The notes below the pieces were generated by a model, which saw nothing but the letters and a program-made list of their open reading frames with translations, was not told the DNA's origin and did no database searches. From JANLYC01 sp963815445 (GTDB lineage Bacteria > Actinomycetota > Actinomycetes > Propionibacteriales > Nocardioidaceae), in assembly GCA_963815445.1 (NCBI GenBank), contig CAWFGV010000005.1:372001-436000 (forward strand): a stretch of 64,000 bases of DNA, read 5' to 3'. The position numbers were made by a program, and so were the translations under genes. Each line of letters opens with the position of its first letter. Position 1 is the first letter of the stretch. This document shows, one piece after another, positions 1 through 9,582 of this stretch.

Positions 1-3000
1 CGTTCTGCGACATGATGTCGTCGCCACCCTCGGCGTCGTAGTCGTTCTCACCGACCTGTCCGACGAAGATGTCGTTGCCCGGAGCTACCTGCGCCGGGTC
101 GTCGAAGAACGGTGCACCATGGTCTCCGATCAGGAGATCCTGGCCGGAGCCACCCTCGATCCAGTCGTCGCCTCCGTCGCCGAACACGGCGTCAGCGCCC
201 TGTCCGCCGATGACGAAGTCGTTGCCCGGACCGGCGAAGGTCTCGTTGTCATTGGCTCCACCGTTGATGAAGTCCTGACCGTCGCCGCCCATGAACAGGT
301 CGTCACCGATGCCGCCGTCGAGCGCGTCGTTGCCGGGCCCGCCCTTGAGCACGTCGGCACCGGACAAGTCGGTCACGATGTCGTTGCCATCGCCACCCAA
401 CGCCACGTCGTCACCACCGTTGCCCTCGATGACGTCGTTGCCGGCGCCACCCCAGAAGGTGTCGTTGTCGTTGCCGCCCCAGATCCGGTCCGCACCGGGC
501 GTGCCGTTGTAGACGGACTGCCCGTTGATCCCGGGAGGGTCGACACTGTTGACCTGGCGGTACTGGATCGTTCCGTCAGGCTTGCGGAGCAGCAACCGGT
601 TCTCGTCGCAGTCGGTCGTCAACGGGTCGTCGTTGACCGAGCCTGCACCGGTGATGAAGCTGCCGGCTGCAGCCGGCCAGGTGAGACGGCCGAGCTGGAA
701 CTTGCAGTCCGCCGTCGCGAACACGTCAGCCTTCAGCGTGTTCGTCCCGTCGGTGTTGCGCTGGATCATCTCGGAGAACGAGTTGCCCTCGAGCTGGGTG
801 CGCAGGTTCATCCCGGGTGTACGGAACAGGTAGTAGAACCGGTCGCCATCCTGCAGCGACTCCATCTGACTCTGGAACACGTAGTTGAACGTGCTGCCGA
901 GCAGGCCGCCGAAGAGGTTCGTGATCTCAGCGAGCCCACCGACCCAGAGGTCGATCTTGTCGACACCGGTCACGGTCTTTCCGTTCGGCTGGTTGGCCCA
1001 GTCGCCCGTACCGAACATGAAGTCAGCCGCATCGGCCGGGATGTCAGCCGGGTTGGTTGCCGGTTCCGAGCTCGGGTCGACGATCGCCTTGGCGGCCGCC
1101 CGCTTTCCTGCCAGCGTGGTCGCGCTGGTGATGCTCGGATGTGTGCCATAGGCAGCCACGAAGTTGACCAGCGACTCGGGGTGCTTGATGTTCTGTCCGA
1201 AGTCCACCCAGCTCGTGTACGGCTGGAGCTGGCCGTCGTTCGTCGCAGCGAAGATCTGCCGCCGAACGTCGTTGAGTGGCGGCACTCCCTCCGAGCGAGC
1301 ACGGGTCATGTTGATGGTCGGGAGGTCAAGTGGCAGACCCAGCAAGTTGTTGCGCAGGGTCTCGGTCACGAACTCGTCGAGCTCGTTGCCGACCTGGTCC
1401 GAGGATCCCATCACGATGCTGCCCGCGGCCTGCTCGGGTGTGAGCGTGCCGGCGGAGGCGCCGTTGAAGAACTCAGGCGGGTTCAGGAACGCCGTGAGCA
1501 GGGGCACGGAGTTGTCCGAACCGTCCTCGTTGACGCGTGCCACCATGTCATCGAGCATCGAGTGCCCGAAGCGGTAGACCGCGTGCGCGAACTCGGCCTG
1601 GATCGCCGGGTTCAGGTCCGGGGAGTACACGTGGAACGGCCGGATCGCAGGCTGGATCTTGCGGCCGAACTCCTCGAACACGAGGTGCTGGTACTCCATC
1701 TCGGTGACGAAGCGAGCAGCCTGGAACAGCCGCTCGCCGTTCCAGCCGCTGGCGCCGTTCGCGGACTGCCACTCGCTGAGAGCAGCCACGCCCTTCGCCG
1801 ACGTGTCGTTGGTGAGCGTGTTCTTGATGTCATCCACCAACCGGTCGTGCTCGGAGTGGAAGACCTGGTGGATCGTGGTCAGGGCGATGTTCTCGTTGAC
1901 CCGACCGTCTCCGGCGCAGAAGTGGGCATTCAGCATCTCGTCGTCGTAGGTGCCGGCCGGCTGGTTGGCGAAGTCGGCGGACGGGACGTTGTCCGCATCC
2001 GGGATCGGCGCCACGGGGGGCGTCGCCGGGTTGTGGTCCGTGTCCTGCGGGCTTGGATCCGCGTTGTGGGCGATGTCGGTCAGGAACGGCGTGTCGAAGT
2101 ACAACACGTTGCTCGGCACCGGCACGGGGCTGGCGAGGTTACCCTCGACGAGGCCGGTCCTGGTGACGTACTGCGGCAGCCCGCGCGCCGGGCCGGGGAG
2201 GAACTTCCCGTACGGGTCCGCGGCGATCATCGGGATGTTGGTGACATCCGCGTCGACGAGCCGAAGGCCCAGCCGGTCGGCCGCCTGTTGCTTGACCGAT
2301 GCCCAGGTCGCCATACCGGTCGTTCCGTCGGGGGAGCCGGGGTAGGTTCCGTCCGGGCCGAGTCCGCCCAGCAGCTTGCCGGTGGAGACGGGGAGCCCAG
2401 CGGGGTTCATCACGTACTCGCGCAGGAACACCTGGTGCGAGGAGTGTGAGGTGTAGGTCTGGCTCTGGTCCACCCACGGGGAGTCGGTGTTGTTGGCGTC
2501 CTGGACGTCGTCCGCGCTCTCGTCACAACCGGCAGGGTTGTTCAGCGAGACGCAGGCCACGGGCGGACCGGGGTTGGTCGGTGAGCGGTCGCCGATGACG
2601 CCGTCGGGACCTGGCTGGTTCTGCCCACGGGTGAGCACCATGAACTGCTGGTCGGCCGGGAGGTCGTCGGCGTTGCCGAGGATGTGGTCCGGGCCGGCGA
2701 TCAGCGGGTCATCGGCCTGCAGCGGCACGAACACCGTGCCACCGCCCTTGACGGTCTGGTCGACACCGTGGTCGAAGAACTGACCGAAGAACGTGAACAT
2801 CGAGTTGTACGGCGGAGAGAGGCCGACGTCGGTGGTCACGTTCGGGATGAACAGGGTCTGGTGTGAGGGCACGCAGCCATCAGGGACACCGGCCACGGGC
2901 GGTACCGCGTCGAGCTGCGGGTCCGTCTGGCAGGGGAAGACGCCGGTGTTGCCCTGCGTGCGGACAGGGAAGCCGGCTGCCGCGACAGCGGCAGGGTTCG

Positions 3001-3541
3001 TCGAGGTCTGGTCGACGATGAGGTTGCTGACGGTTCGTGGCTCGGAGTCGAAGACGCTCCCCTTCTTCTGCTTGTACGACGTGGGGTGAGGGGGTCCGAA
3101 GGCCGCCGGGCTCAGATCCGCGTCGCGGAAGTCAGGGTTGGTGAGCCGTGGGAACGGTTGGTCTGCGGCAGCGAAGTTCTCGCGGTTGGGGAACAAGTTG
3201 TTGCAGGATCCGTCGACGGTTCGCAGACCGTAGGACGTGAGGCGATCGGGGACCTGCAAGCTGTCCGGGATACCGTCGCCGGGCTGGGCGACCAGCGTGC
3301 CGCACGGGTTGCCCGGTGTCAGCGTCGCCGCGTGCTCCTCCGAGATCTTGATCTGCTTGAGGATGTACGCCAGGTCCGATGCCGTCACGGTGAAGCCCTG
3401 GCCCACCGGGGCCTGGACTCCGGACGCTGATCCGGACACGACAGGCGTCAACAGCGCGGCGCAGAGCACTGCGCCTACGCCGGCCCGAAGGGTTCGTCGT
3501 GCGGCGTCGTACGTACGTCGCCGTTGTGTTGATCCGTTCAT
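1..3541 (-). CDS. Secreted animal-type heme peroxidase with C-terminal RTX repeats (3' end outside window)
   Basis: At least 1180 codons run from ATG 3541 off the left window edge. A basic N-terminus is followed by a hydrophobic stretch (residues about 20-40) that looks like a signal peptide. Residues about 240-930 resemble animal/peroxinectin-type heme peroxidases: FGQFFDHGVDQT near residue 250 matches the distal-His segment and FHSEHDRLVDDI near 555 is another family motif. From about residue 1010 the protein is built of Ca-binding GGxGxDxxx nonapeptides (GGAGNDVIEG, GGDGNDIV, GGQGADAVFG). The predicted role is oxidation of an extracellular substrate with peroxide; RTX-tailed relatives in other bacteria oxidise Mn(II) or phenolics, so the substrate is inference. 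It is divergent from the multicopper oxidase across 204 bp. Weak GGTGG ribosome site before the ATG. Confidence 0.9.
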   Translation of the reverse strand, partial: MNGSTQRRRTYDAARRTLRAGVGAVLCAALLTPVVSGSASGVQAPVGQGFTVTASDLAYILKQIKISEEHAATLTPGNPCGTLVAQPGDGIPDSLQVPDRLTSYGLRTVDGSCNNLFPNRENFAAADQPFPRLTNPDFRDADLSPAAFGPPHPTSYKQKKGSVFDSEPRTVSNLIVDQTSTNPAAVAAAGFPVRTQGNTGVFPCQTDPQLDAVPPVAGVPDGCVPSHQTLFIPNVTTDVGLSPPYNSMFTFFGQFFDHGVDQTVKGGGTVFVPLQADDPLIAGPDHILGNADDLPADQQFMVLTRGQNQPGPDGVIGDRSPTNPGPPVACVSLNNPAGCDESADDVQDANNTDSPWVDQSQTYTSHSSHQVFLREYVMNPAGLPVSTGKLLGGLGPDGTYPGSPDGTTGMATWASVKQQAADRLGLRLVDADVTNIPMIAADPYGKFLPGPARGLPQYVTRTGLVEGNLASPVPVPSNVLYFDTPFLTDIAHNADPSPQDTDHNPATPPVAPIPDADNVPSADFANQPAGTYDDEMLNAHFCAGDGRVNENIALTTIHQVFHSEHDRLVDDIKNTLTNDTSAKGVAALSEWQSANGASGWNGERLFQAARFVTEMEYQHLVFEEFGRKIQPAIRPFHVYSPDLNPAIQAEFAHAVYRFGHSMLDDMVARVNEDGSDNSVPLLTAFLNPPEFFNGASAGTLTPEQAAGSIVMGSSDQVGNELDEFVTETLRNNLLGLPLDLPTINMTRARSEGVPPLNDVRRQIFAATNDGQLQPYTSWVDFGQNIKHPESLVNFVAAYGTHPSITSATTLAGKRAAAKAIVDPSSEPATNPADIPADAADFMFGTGDWANQPNGKTVTGVDKIDLWVGGLAEITNLFGGLLGSTFNYVFQSQMESLQDGDRFYYLFRTPGMNLRTQLEGNSFSEMIQRNTDGTNTLKADVFATADCKFQLGRLTWPAAAGSFITGAGSVNDDPLTTDCDENRLLLRKPDGTIQYRQVNSVDPPGINGQSVYNGTPGADRIWGGNDNDTFWGGAGNDVIEGNGGDDVALGGDGNDIVTDLSGADVLKGGPGNDALDGGIGDDLFMGGDGQDFINGGANDNETFAGPGNDFVIGGQGADAVFGDGGDDWIEGGSGQDLLIGDHGAPFFDDPAQVAPGNDIFVGQVGENDYDAEGGDDIMSQN

Positions 3542-3745
3542 TCTCTTGCCACCCACCTGTTGTGAGACTGCAGGGCCCCGAGTGGGCCCCCCCATTGGCG
3601 GACATGGCCGCGAGCATGCGGCCACATCACTCCCACAGGGTCTCGGTGGCACGTGACAAGGGTGCGAAATGCACTCACGCCTCATATTTCACGCTGGCGT
3701 AACAGCCGGCGCGCACGCTGAGAACCTCACGCAGAGGGGATGCAG

Positions 3746-5299
3746 ATGGAACTGTCCAGAAGAGAAGCCGTCAAGCTCGGGGTGCTCGGAAGCGCCGCCT
3801 TGGCGATGCCCATGATGAGAGTGGCATCCGCCGGCACACAGAGCCGCTTGCCGGAAAGTGGGCTGCCGGAGCCCTTCACGACGCCGTTCGCGGTTCCGCC
3901 GGTGGCAGTACCCGTCGGTTCGGATGCCGACACCGACTACTACGAGATGGCGATGCTGCCGACCACGGTCGAGATCGTGCCGGGGCTGATCACGCCCACG
4001 TGGGCCTACAACGGGGTCTCCCCGGGGCCGACGATCGTGAACAGGATGGGCCGCAAGACCGTCGTGCGCCACGCCAACCGACTGCCGCAGAAGCATCCGC
4101 AGCTGGGATACATGCCCTGGACCTCGGTTCACCTGCACGGGTCGGAGTCGCTTCCCGAGTACGACGGGTATGCCAGCGACATCACGCTGCCTGGGCAGTT
4201 CAAGAACTATCACTACCCGAACAGCCAGGCCGCGCGCACCATCTGGTACCACGACCACGGTGTGATGCACACGGCGCCTAACGTCTACATGGGGTTGGCC
4301 GGTCAGTACTGGATCCAGGACGCCATGGAGCAGTCGCTCAACATCCCGCACGGCCGCTATGACGTGCCGCTGATCGTGCAGGACCTCATGCTCGCGTCCG
4401 ACGGAACCCGCCTCTTCGACAACAACGACGAGTCCGGGGTCTACGGAGACATCATCTTGGTGAACGGGCGGCCATGGCCGGTGATGCAGGTCGAGCGGCG
4501 CAAGTACCGGTTCCGGATCCTCAACGCGTCGGTGTCCCGCTCGTACCGCTGGCAGCTCGACTCAGGCAAGCCGCTCGTGGTGATCGGGACCGATGCCGGT
4601 CTCATGCCCGCGCCGAAACGGGTGAAGCAGTTCCGCCAAGGGGTGGCGGAAAGGTACGAGGTGATCATCGACTTCGCCAAGTATCCGATCGGCCAACGGG
4701 TGGTGCTCCAGAACCTCAGCAACAAGAACAACATCGACTACGCGACCACGAAGAACGTGATGGCCTTCGACGTCGTTTCCGAGGCGACGAGCAAGAAGGG
4801 CAACGGGATTCCAGCCGTTCTCAACCCCGGCGAGCGCACGATGGCGCTCACCGAGTCGATGGCGACCAAGACGCGCCGTTTCGACTTCGTCCGGGCCAAC
4901 GGGCGCTGGACCATCAACGGCCAGACCTGGGACGACGTCGTCAAGTCAGGGTTCACGCTCACGCTGGCCAATCCCGAGGCAGGCACCGTCGAGCTCTGGG
5001 AGCTCTCCAACCCGTCGGGGGGCTGGCACCACCCGGCCCATATCCACCTGATCGACTTCCAGGTCCTGTCACGCAACGGCAAACCGCCGATGCCTCATGA
5101 GCTAGGGCCCAAGGACGTCGTCTTCCTCGGGGAGAACGAGACGGTCCGGCTGCTCATGGCCTTCAAGCCCGAGCACCGCGGCAAGTACATGATGCACTGC
5201 CACAACCTGGTGCACGAGGACCACGACATGATGGGCCAGTTCGAGGTCGGGCTGGACGGCCACGACCCCCTCATGACCGAACCCGCACTTTGGGAATGA
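3746..5299 (+). CDS. Tat-exported multicopper oxidase (bilirubin oxidase / CotA-like)
   Basis: 517 residues. All four copper-binding segments are visible: HLHG (about 129-132), WYHDHG (about 168-173), HPAHIH (about 429-434) and HCHNLVHEDHDMM (about 484-496), the last with an axial Met candidate. The start MELSRREAVKLG carries a twin-arginine motif followed by a hydrophobic segment, so the enzyme is probably folded with copper and exported by Tat. ATG 3746 is preferred over ATG 3740 because AGAGGGG at 3733-3739 is then correctly spaced. The family couples one-electron substrate oxidation to reduction of O2 to water; phenols, bilirubin or metals such as Mn(II) and Cu(I) are possible substrates. 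Divergent from the RTX peroxidase and followed after 7 bp by a membrane protein. Confidence 0.93.
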   Translation: MELSRREAVKLGVLGSAALAMPMMRVASAGTQSRLPESGLPEPFTTPFAVPPVAVPVGSDADTDYYEMAMLPTTVEIVPGLITPTWAYNGVSPGPTIVNRMGRKTVVRHANRLPQKHPQLGYMPWTSVHLHGSESLPEYDGYASDITLPGQFKNYHYPNSQAARTIWYHDHGVMHTAPNVYMGLAGQYWIQDAMEQSLNIPHGRYDVPLIVQDLMLASDGTRLFDNNDESGVYGDIILVNGRPWPVMQVERRKYRFRILNASVSRSYRWQLDSGKPLVVIGTDAGLMPAPKRVKQFRQGVAERYEVIIDFAKYPIGQRVVLQNLSNKNNIDYATTKNVMAFDVVSEATSKKGNGIPAVLNPGERTMALTESMATKTRRFDFVRANGRWTINGQTWDDVVKSGFTLTLANPEAGTVELWELSNPSGGWHHPAHIHLIDFQVLSRNGKPPMPHELGPKDVVFLGENETVRLLMAFKPEHRGKYMMHCHNLVHEDHDMMGQFEVGLDGHDPLMTEPALWE

Positions 5300-5306
5300 G
5301 GAACTC

Positions 5307-5855
5307 ATGACGACGATGTCAGCGCAGCAACGTGTCACCACGCCACGCGCCACCAGGTATCCGGCGGCAGCCGTGGTGGTCGCCATGGCGAGCCTGGCCA
5401 GCGCCGCGATTCACCTGGAAGTCGTGCCCGAACATCGCGAGGAGTGGTGGGTGTTCGGCGCCTTCTTCGCCGCGCTCGCAGTCGTTCAGGTCCTGACCGC
5501 GGCCCTGGTCCTGTGGTGGCCGCGCCAGTCGATCCTGGCCGGAGTCGCTGGTCTGAACGTCGGCGTCGTCCTGCTCTGGTTGGTCAGTCGCACCTCAGGT
5601 CTCCCGATCGGACCCCCTGTCCCCGACTTCACCGCGGGTCTGGGCGATCCGTCGAAGGGTGGCTACGGCGAACATGCCGCCGGCGTGCCGGAATCGATCG
5701 GCACACTCGACGTCACGTCGACCGTTCTCGAGTTCGTCGCTGTCGTGGCGATCTGTGCGCTGCTCCCCGCACGTCTGCGCAGCCACGTGGTCAACGCGAT
5801 CTGCATCGTCGGCGTCGCTGTGTGGGGACTCTTCGTGTTCGGTCTGCTGGGCTGA
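5307..5855 (+). CDS. Small polytopic membrane protein, unknown function
   Basis: 182 residues with about four to five hydrophobic helices (near 20-36, 48-70, 76-93, 130-150 and 160-180). A polar, Gly/Pro-rich loop of about 40 residues (about 95-128, containing PIGPPVPDF and GDPSKGGYGEHA) lies between helices 3 and 4 and could face the outside. I do not recognise the family. It starts 7 bp after the multicopper oxidase stop and is followed 4 bp later by a signal peptidase, so the three are probably one transcript. Co-transcription suggests a role in export, copper supply or electron transfer for the oxidase, but this is inference from position only. Confidence 0.75.
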   Translation: MTTMSAQQRVTTPRATRYPAAAVVVAMASLASAAIHLEVVPEHREEWWVFGAFFAALAVVQVLTAALVLWWPRQSILAGVAGLNVGVVLLWLVSRTSGLPIGPPVPDFTAGLGDPSKGGYGEHAAGVPESIGTLDVTSTVLEFVAVVAICALLPARLRSHVVNAICIVGVAVWGLFVFGLLG

Positions 5856-5859
5856 CGGA

Positions 5860-6426
5860 GTGACCGGCTCGGGGGGACAGCCGTCGCACGACGGCGTCAC
5901 GAGCATGCCCGTGGCCAGCGCAGCCGGTCCGGCCGGGGTGTCGTCGACGGGTGGCTGGACCTGGGTTCGCCGGCTCGCGTGGCCCTTCGTCGTGGTCCTC
6001 GCGGTCTGGCTGCTGGCGGTGTTTGCCGTCGAACCCGTGACGGTCGGCTCCGACAGCATGAGACCTACCTTGCAGAGTGGCGACCGCGTGCTGATCGACA
6101 AGGTGAGCTTCCGTTTTCGCAGCCCCCGACGCGGTGACGTCGTGGCGTTCGCAGCACCGGATACCGGCACGCTCACCGTCAAGCGGGTCGTCGGAGTTGC
6201 GGGCGACCAGGTCGCGATCCGAGATGGCGTGCTGTGGGTGGCAGGACGAGCACGAGCTGAGCCTTACGTGGACCTCAAGACGATCGACTCGGTGTACTTC
6301 GGGCCTACGGTCGTTCCGCCTGGGACCGTGTTCGTCATGGGAGACAACCGGGCGGAGTCGATCGACTCCCGCGACTTCGGCCCGGTGCCGTTGTCAGAGG
6401 TCGTCGGACGTGTCCTCCGATGGTGA
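5860..6426 (+). CDS. lepB: Type I signal peptidase
   Basis: 188 residues from GTG 5860; a later ATG at 5905 is possible. It has one N-terminal membrane helix (WPFVVVLAVWLLAVFAV), the catalytic Ser in GSDSMRPTL (Ser66), the general-base Lys in TVKRVVGVAGD (Lys108), and the conserved GDNRAESIDSRDFGPV box near the C-terminus. It cleaves signal peptides of Sec and Tat substrates on the outer face of the membrane. Placed directly behind a Tat-type oxidase and a membrane protein, it may be a dedicated second signal peptidase for the locus; the housekeeping copy in actinobacteria usually sits near rplS/rnhB. The 3' end overlaps the convergent regulator gene by 33 bp. Confidence 0.9.
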   Translation: MTGSGGQPSHDGVTSMPVASAAGPAGVSSTGGWTWVRRLAWPFVVVLAVWLLAVFAVEPVTVGSDSMRPTLQSGDRVLIDKVSFRFRSPRRGDVVAFAAPDTGTLTVKRVVGVAGDQVAIRDGVLWVAGRARAEPYVDLKTIDSVYFGPTVVPPGTVFVMGDNRAESIDSRDFGPVPLSEVVGRVLRW

Positions 6427-9400
6427 CCGCACGGCGTGCAGCGAGCCCGCTTCACGATCGCTCGGCTTCGACAGGTCGGGGACCGGGTAGGCGCTATCGC
6501 CTGATGCGGTGCCCAGATTGGCCAGGTCTTCGCCGGCGGCGTCCAAGTAGTGGGCCCGCCTGGCGGTTGCCTCCTCGGCCCAGTGCACGAGTCCCAGTGA
6601 CGTCGCGAGCGACGCTGCGCCGGCGGCGATCGCAGCCGCCGACAGCGGCCGGCCGACGACGTCACGCACTGCTGCCCGTGCCAACATCAAGATGACGCGT
6701 TCGCGGCCTGTCGTTGCCTCGCCGATCGCGATCTCGGCGAGGTCCATGTAGTCCAACGCGCCGTCACGGTCGTCGTCCTCCCGATTGATGACCATGCGTG
6801 ATGCCACCTCGGGAAGCAGCAGCGTCGCGCCGGTGCGCTGAGCGATCTCGGCAGCGCGGAGGAGCAGCGCGGAGGCCGTTGTCTTGTTGTGCTCGGCCAA
6901 CGCGAGGTCGGACTTGCCGAGCAGGCTCAGGATCTGTGCGGTCGGACCCCCGACCCGCCAGGGTTCCATCCGGGTCAGGGATCGTGCACGGTCGAGCTCG
7001 CCGCGCTGAAGCAGCATGCGGGCCGCGGCCCAGCGCCAGGGGCCGGCTAGCTTTCGATCCTCGGCATCGGCGATGGCCTCGTCGCAGAGCTCATCCGCCC
7101 GAGCCGCGCCGCGCTCGTGATGAGCCATGGCGATGAGCATCGCTCCGGAGAGGCCGGAGGTGCTGCCGATCGACCGCAGCGACTCCGGCCAGGCGTCTGC
7201 GAGGGTCGACAGGTCGACCGACGGATCGCCCAGCAGGACCGCTGCCTCGTAGCGCGCCAACCGCGCCGCGGGCAGGTGCGCGCGGCAGTTGATCTGATCG
7301 ACCTCCTCGAGAACCTGGAAGGCAGCCGAGAAGTTCCGCCGGGGCACGAGAATGAGGCCGACCAGCAGCAGCCTCGCCTCGACCGCCGCATCTTCGTCAC
7401 CACGTAGCTCAGCCCGGACCACGGCGTCGCGGACGAGAGCCTCGACCTCCGCCGTCGGCGCCGAGGTCGCACTGATTCCTAGTCTCTCCAGGAGGCTGTG
7501 CCGGACGCGCGGCGTGGTTGCCTTGGCCTCGCGCGATATCAGCGTCTGGATGTCGGGCACCGTCAGACCATGCGCAGTCGCGTGCCGGACGACTTGGCGT
7601 CGGTACTCCGCACTGTCCTGCGCGTCGCCCATGTTGGCCGAGCAGACCGTCAGCCGGTTCAGGATGTCCAGCGTGTCGGTCGGAGATGCCGTCTCAGGGT
7701 CCATCAGCTCCAGAACCTGGTGGAACCGACGCCTGGCCTCTCGAAAGTCGCTTGAGCCCATCGCGTCGACGGCACCCTCCATGGCCGCCGCGCAGGCAAG
7801 CTGGGGTTCACCAGCCTCGGTCCAATGGTCGATGCGGGCGTCGAACGGAAGGCTGAGGCGCTCTGCTGCGAGTCGGTGGAGTCGACGCCGGGTAGAGGGC
7901 CGCATCCACGCGGAGATGGCGTCACGCAGCGGCCGAGAGGGGAGGCCATACTTGCCGTTCGCGTCGACCGTGAGAACCCCCCGCTCCTCGAGGGTCGTGA
8001 CGATGCGTTCGACCTGGGTCCGGGCGTCGGCGTCCGCGACCGGGAGTCCATCGCTGGCCAGCATGGCCAAGATCGCGGTAATGCTGACTGCGCTGCTGGC
8101 GACCGCCACGATCTCGAGCACCGTGAGCTCTTCACCCGAGACCGCATCGTGAACCTGCTCCAGCTGATGACGGCGCAGCCCGTTGTCGGCGTCCTCGCCG
8201 GGGTCGGCCCCCAGCACGACTCCCTGCTTGGTGGTGACGAGCCGCCCTTGAGCCAGCCACGAGGCGACCGTGTCCACCATCCGGCCGGCCCGGTGGCCAG
8301 TGAGACGCAGCAGCTCCTCGACGAGGGACGGTGCAGGTTCACCTGAGACGAGCAACGCAGTCAGCGCGTTCGCGTCAGGGCTCGCCAGGGAGGGCACCTC
8401 GACGCGCTGAACGAGACCTTTCGCGACGAGCGAGTCCAGGTCGGCGTCTGCGGTCTTGTCGACGCCGCTGCGATGAATGGCTGCGACGACGCCTCGATTG
8501 GCCGATGGCGCGCCGTGCTGCTGGCCGAGCACGGCCGATTCGAGCTCGCCGCGCTCCCATGTCTCGACCCCGTCGACGATGCTGACGACCATGGTGTTGT
8601 GATGGCCGGCAGGCGTGTTCGCGGAGGTTGCGTTGTTCCCGGACCCGAGCGGCATCGATGCATCGAGCCGGCTCATGGCTTCGGCCAGCCATCGTGAGCT
8701 GCCTGCGCGTGGAGGGCCCGTGAGGACCAGGAAACCGCCACCACCTGCGCACATCTGGGCCAGTCGGTTGGTCAGCGCGGCGGTCTCGGGTTCCAGCCCG
8801 ACGAAGGCAACCTCGGGTTCGCGTGTCGAGTCGGCTCGAAGCAGCTGCAGATAGACGGCCTGGGTCGCTGCCGACGGACCCACGCCCAAGGTCTCCACCA
8901 GCCGGGCGCGGCACTCCTGGTAGGTCGACAGCGCACGCTCGATCTCGCCCGCCGCGTGGAATGCCTGCATCGCGCCTCGGCAGGCGCTCTCTGACGTCGG
9001 ATCGATCACGAGTGCGCGCTCGGCGAACTGGGTGGCGTCCCGAACCCAGCGCAGATCGATCGCACTCGAGGTCGCGTCCATCAGCATGTCGACGCGACGT
9101 CTGCGCAGGGACTCGCGTTCGATGCCGATAGGGCCGTCGCCGTCCGAGCCATCGATGTCGTGGATGTACAGCGCCTCGGCCCGATGCGCTGCCAGGACCG
9201 CGTCGACATGACGGCCCTCGGCGTGGACCTGTCGGCACTCGGCGGCCAATGACTTGAACCGACGCGCGTCGACCCAGGCGTCGGTGAGGACGAGCCCGTC
9301 CTGTCGCCGCGTGACGCAGTCCTGACGCAGCACCCGGCGGATCTGGGATGCGGCCGTGCGAAGACTGGTCCGAGCGTGCTCGGGATCGGCCGTGCCCCAC

Positions 9401-9582
9401 AGGGTGTCCACCAGCGAGTCGACGGACACCTTCTGACCAGCGTGCAACGCGAGGATGCGCAGCAGCTCGATGGTCTTGCGGGTCTTCCACTCGCTGGGAT
9501 CGACCCATGAGCCGTCCGCACGCCGCACCCTGAATGGTCCAAGGGTGCGGATCTCTATCAGTGCGTGGTCTTCATCGGCCAA
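6394..9582 (-). CDS. Large BTAD/SARP-family transcriptional regulator with degenerate ATPase and helical repeats
   Basis: About 1062 residues. Residues about 5-95 form an OmpR-like winged helix (LGPFRVRRADGSWV, RILALHAGQKVSVDSLVDTL), followed by a bacterial transcriptional activator (BTAD) TPR domain to about 245 (ALVIDPTSESACRGAMQAFH). A nucleotide-binding-like segment follows at about 285, but its P-loop reads LTGPPRAGSSR and lacks the Lys of GxxxxGK[ST], so ATP binding is doubtful. The remainder is helical and TPR-like. Such AfsR/SARP-like proteins activate nearby clusters. TTG 9582 is chosen because a GGGGGG ribosome site lies 5-7 nt upstream; an in-frame TTG at 9663 would add 27 residues. 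It is convergent with the signal peptidase, so regulation of the oxidase locus is possible but unproven. Confidence 0.85.
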   Translation of the reverse strand: MADEDHALIEIRTLGPFRVRRADGSWVDPSEWKTRKTIELLRILALHAGQKVSVDSLVDTLWGTADPEHARTSLRTAASQIRRVLRQDCVTRRQDGLVLTDAWVDARRFKSLAAECRQVHAEGRHVDAVLAAHRAEALYIHDIDGSDGDGPIGIERESLRRRRVDMLMDATSSAIDLRWVRDATQFAERALVIDPTSESACRGAMQAFHAAGEIERALSTYQECRARLVETLGVGPSAATQAVYLQLLRADSTREPEVAFVGLEPETAALTNRLAQMCAGGGGFLVLTGPPRAGSSRWLAEAMSRLDASMPLGSGNNATSANTPAGHHNTMVVSIVDGVETWERGELESAVLGQQHGAPSANRGVVAAIHRSGVDKTADADLDSLVAKGLVQRVEVPSLASPDANALTALLVSGEPAPSLVEELLRLTGHRAGRMVDTVASWLAQGRLVTTKQGVVLGADPGEDADNGLRRHQLEQVHDAVSGEELTVLEIVAVASSAVSITAILAMLASDGLPVADADARTQVERIVTTLEERGVLTVDANGKYGLPSRPLRDAISAWMRPSTRRRLHRLAAERLSLPFDARIDHWTEAGEPQLACAAAMEGAVDAMGSSDFREARRRFHQVLELMDPETASPTDTLDILNRLTVCSANMGDAQDSAEYRRQVVRHATAHGLTVPDIQTLISREAKATTPRVRHSLLERLGISATSAPTAEVEALVRDAVVRAELRGDEDAAVEARLLLVGLILVPRRNFSAAFQVLEEVDQINCRAHLPAARLARYEAAVLLGDPSVDLSTLADAWPESLRSIGSTSGLSGAMLIAMAHHERGAARADELCDEAIADAEDRKLAGPWRWAAARMLLQRGELDRARSLTRMEPWRVGGPTAQILSLLGKSDLALAEHNKTTASALLLRAAEIAQRTGATLLLPEVASRMVINREDDDRDGALDYMDLAEIAIGEATTGRERVILMLARAAVRDVVGRPLSAAAIAAGAASLATSLGLVHWAEEATARRAHYLDAAGEDLANLGTASGDSAYPVPDLSKPSDREAGSLHAVRSPSEDTSDDL

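Noticed and set aside
119..2449. Long plus-strand open frame antisense to the peroxidase gene
   Set aside because: Its product has no family features and is rich in V/R/G as expected from reverse reading of a high-GC gene; the minus-strand peroxidase has clear motifs.
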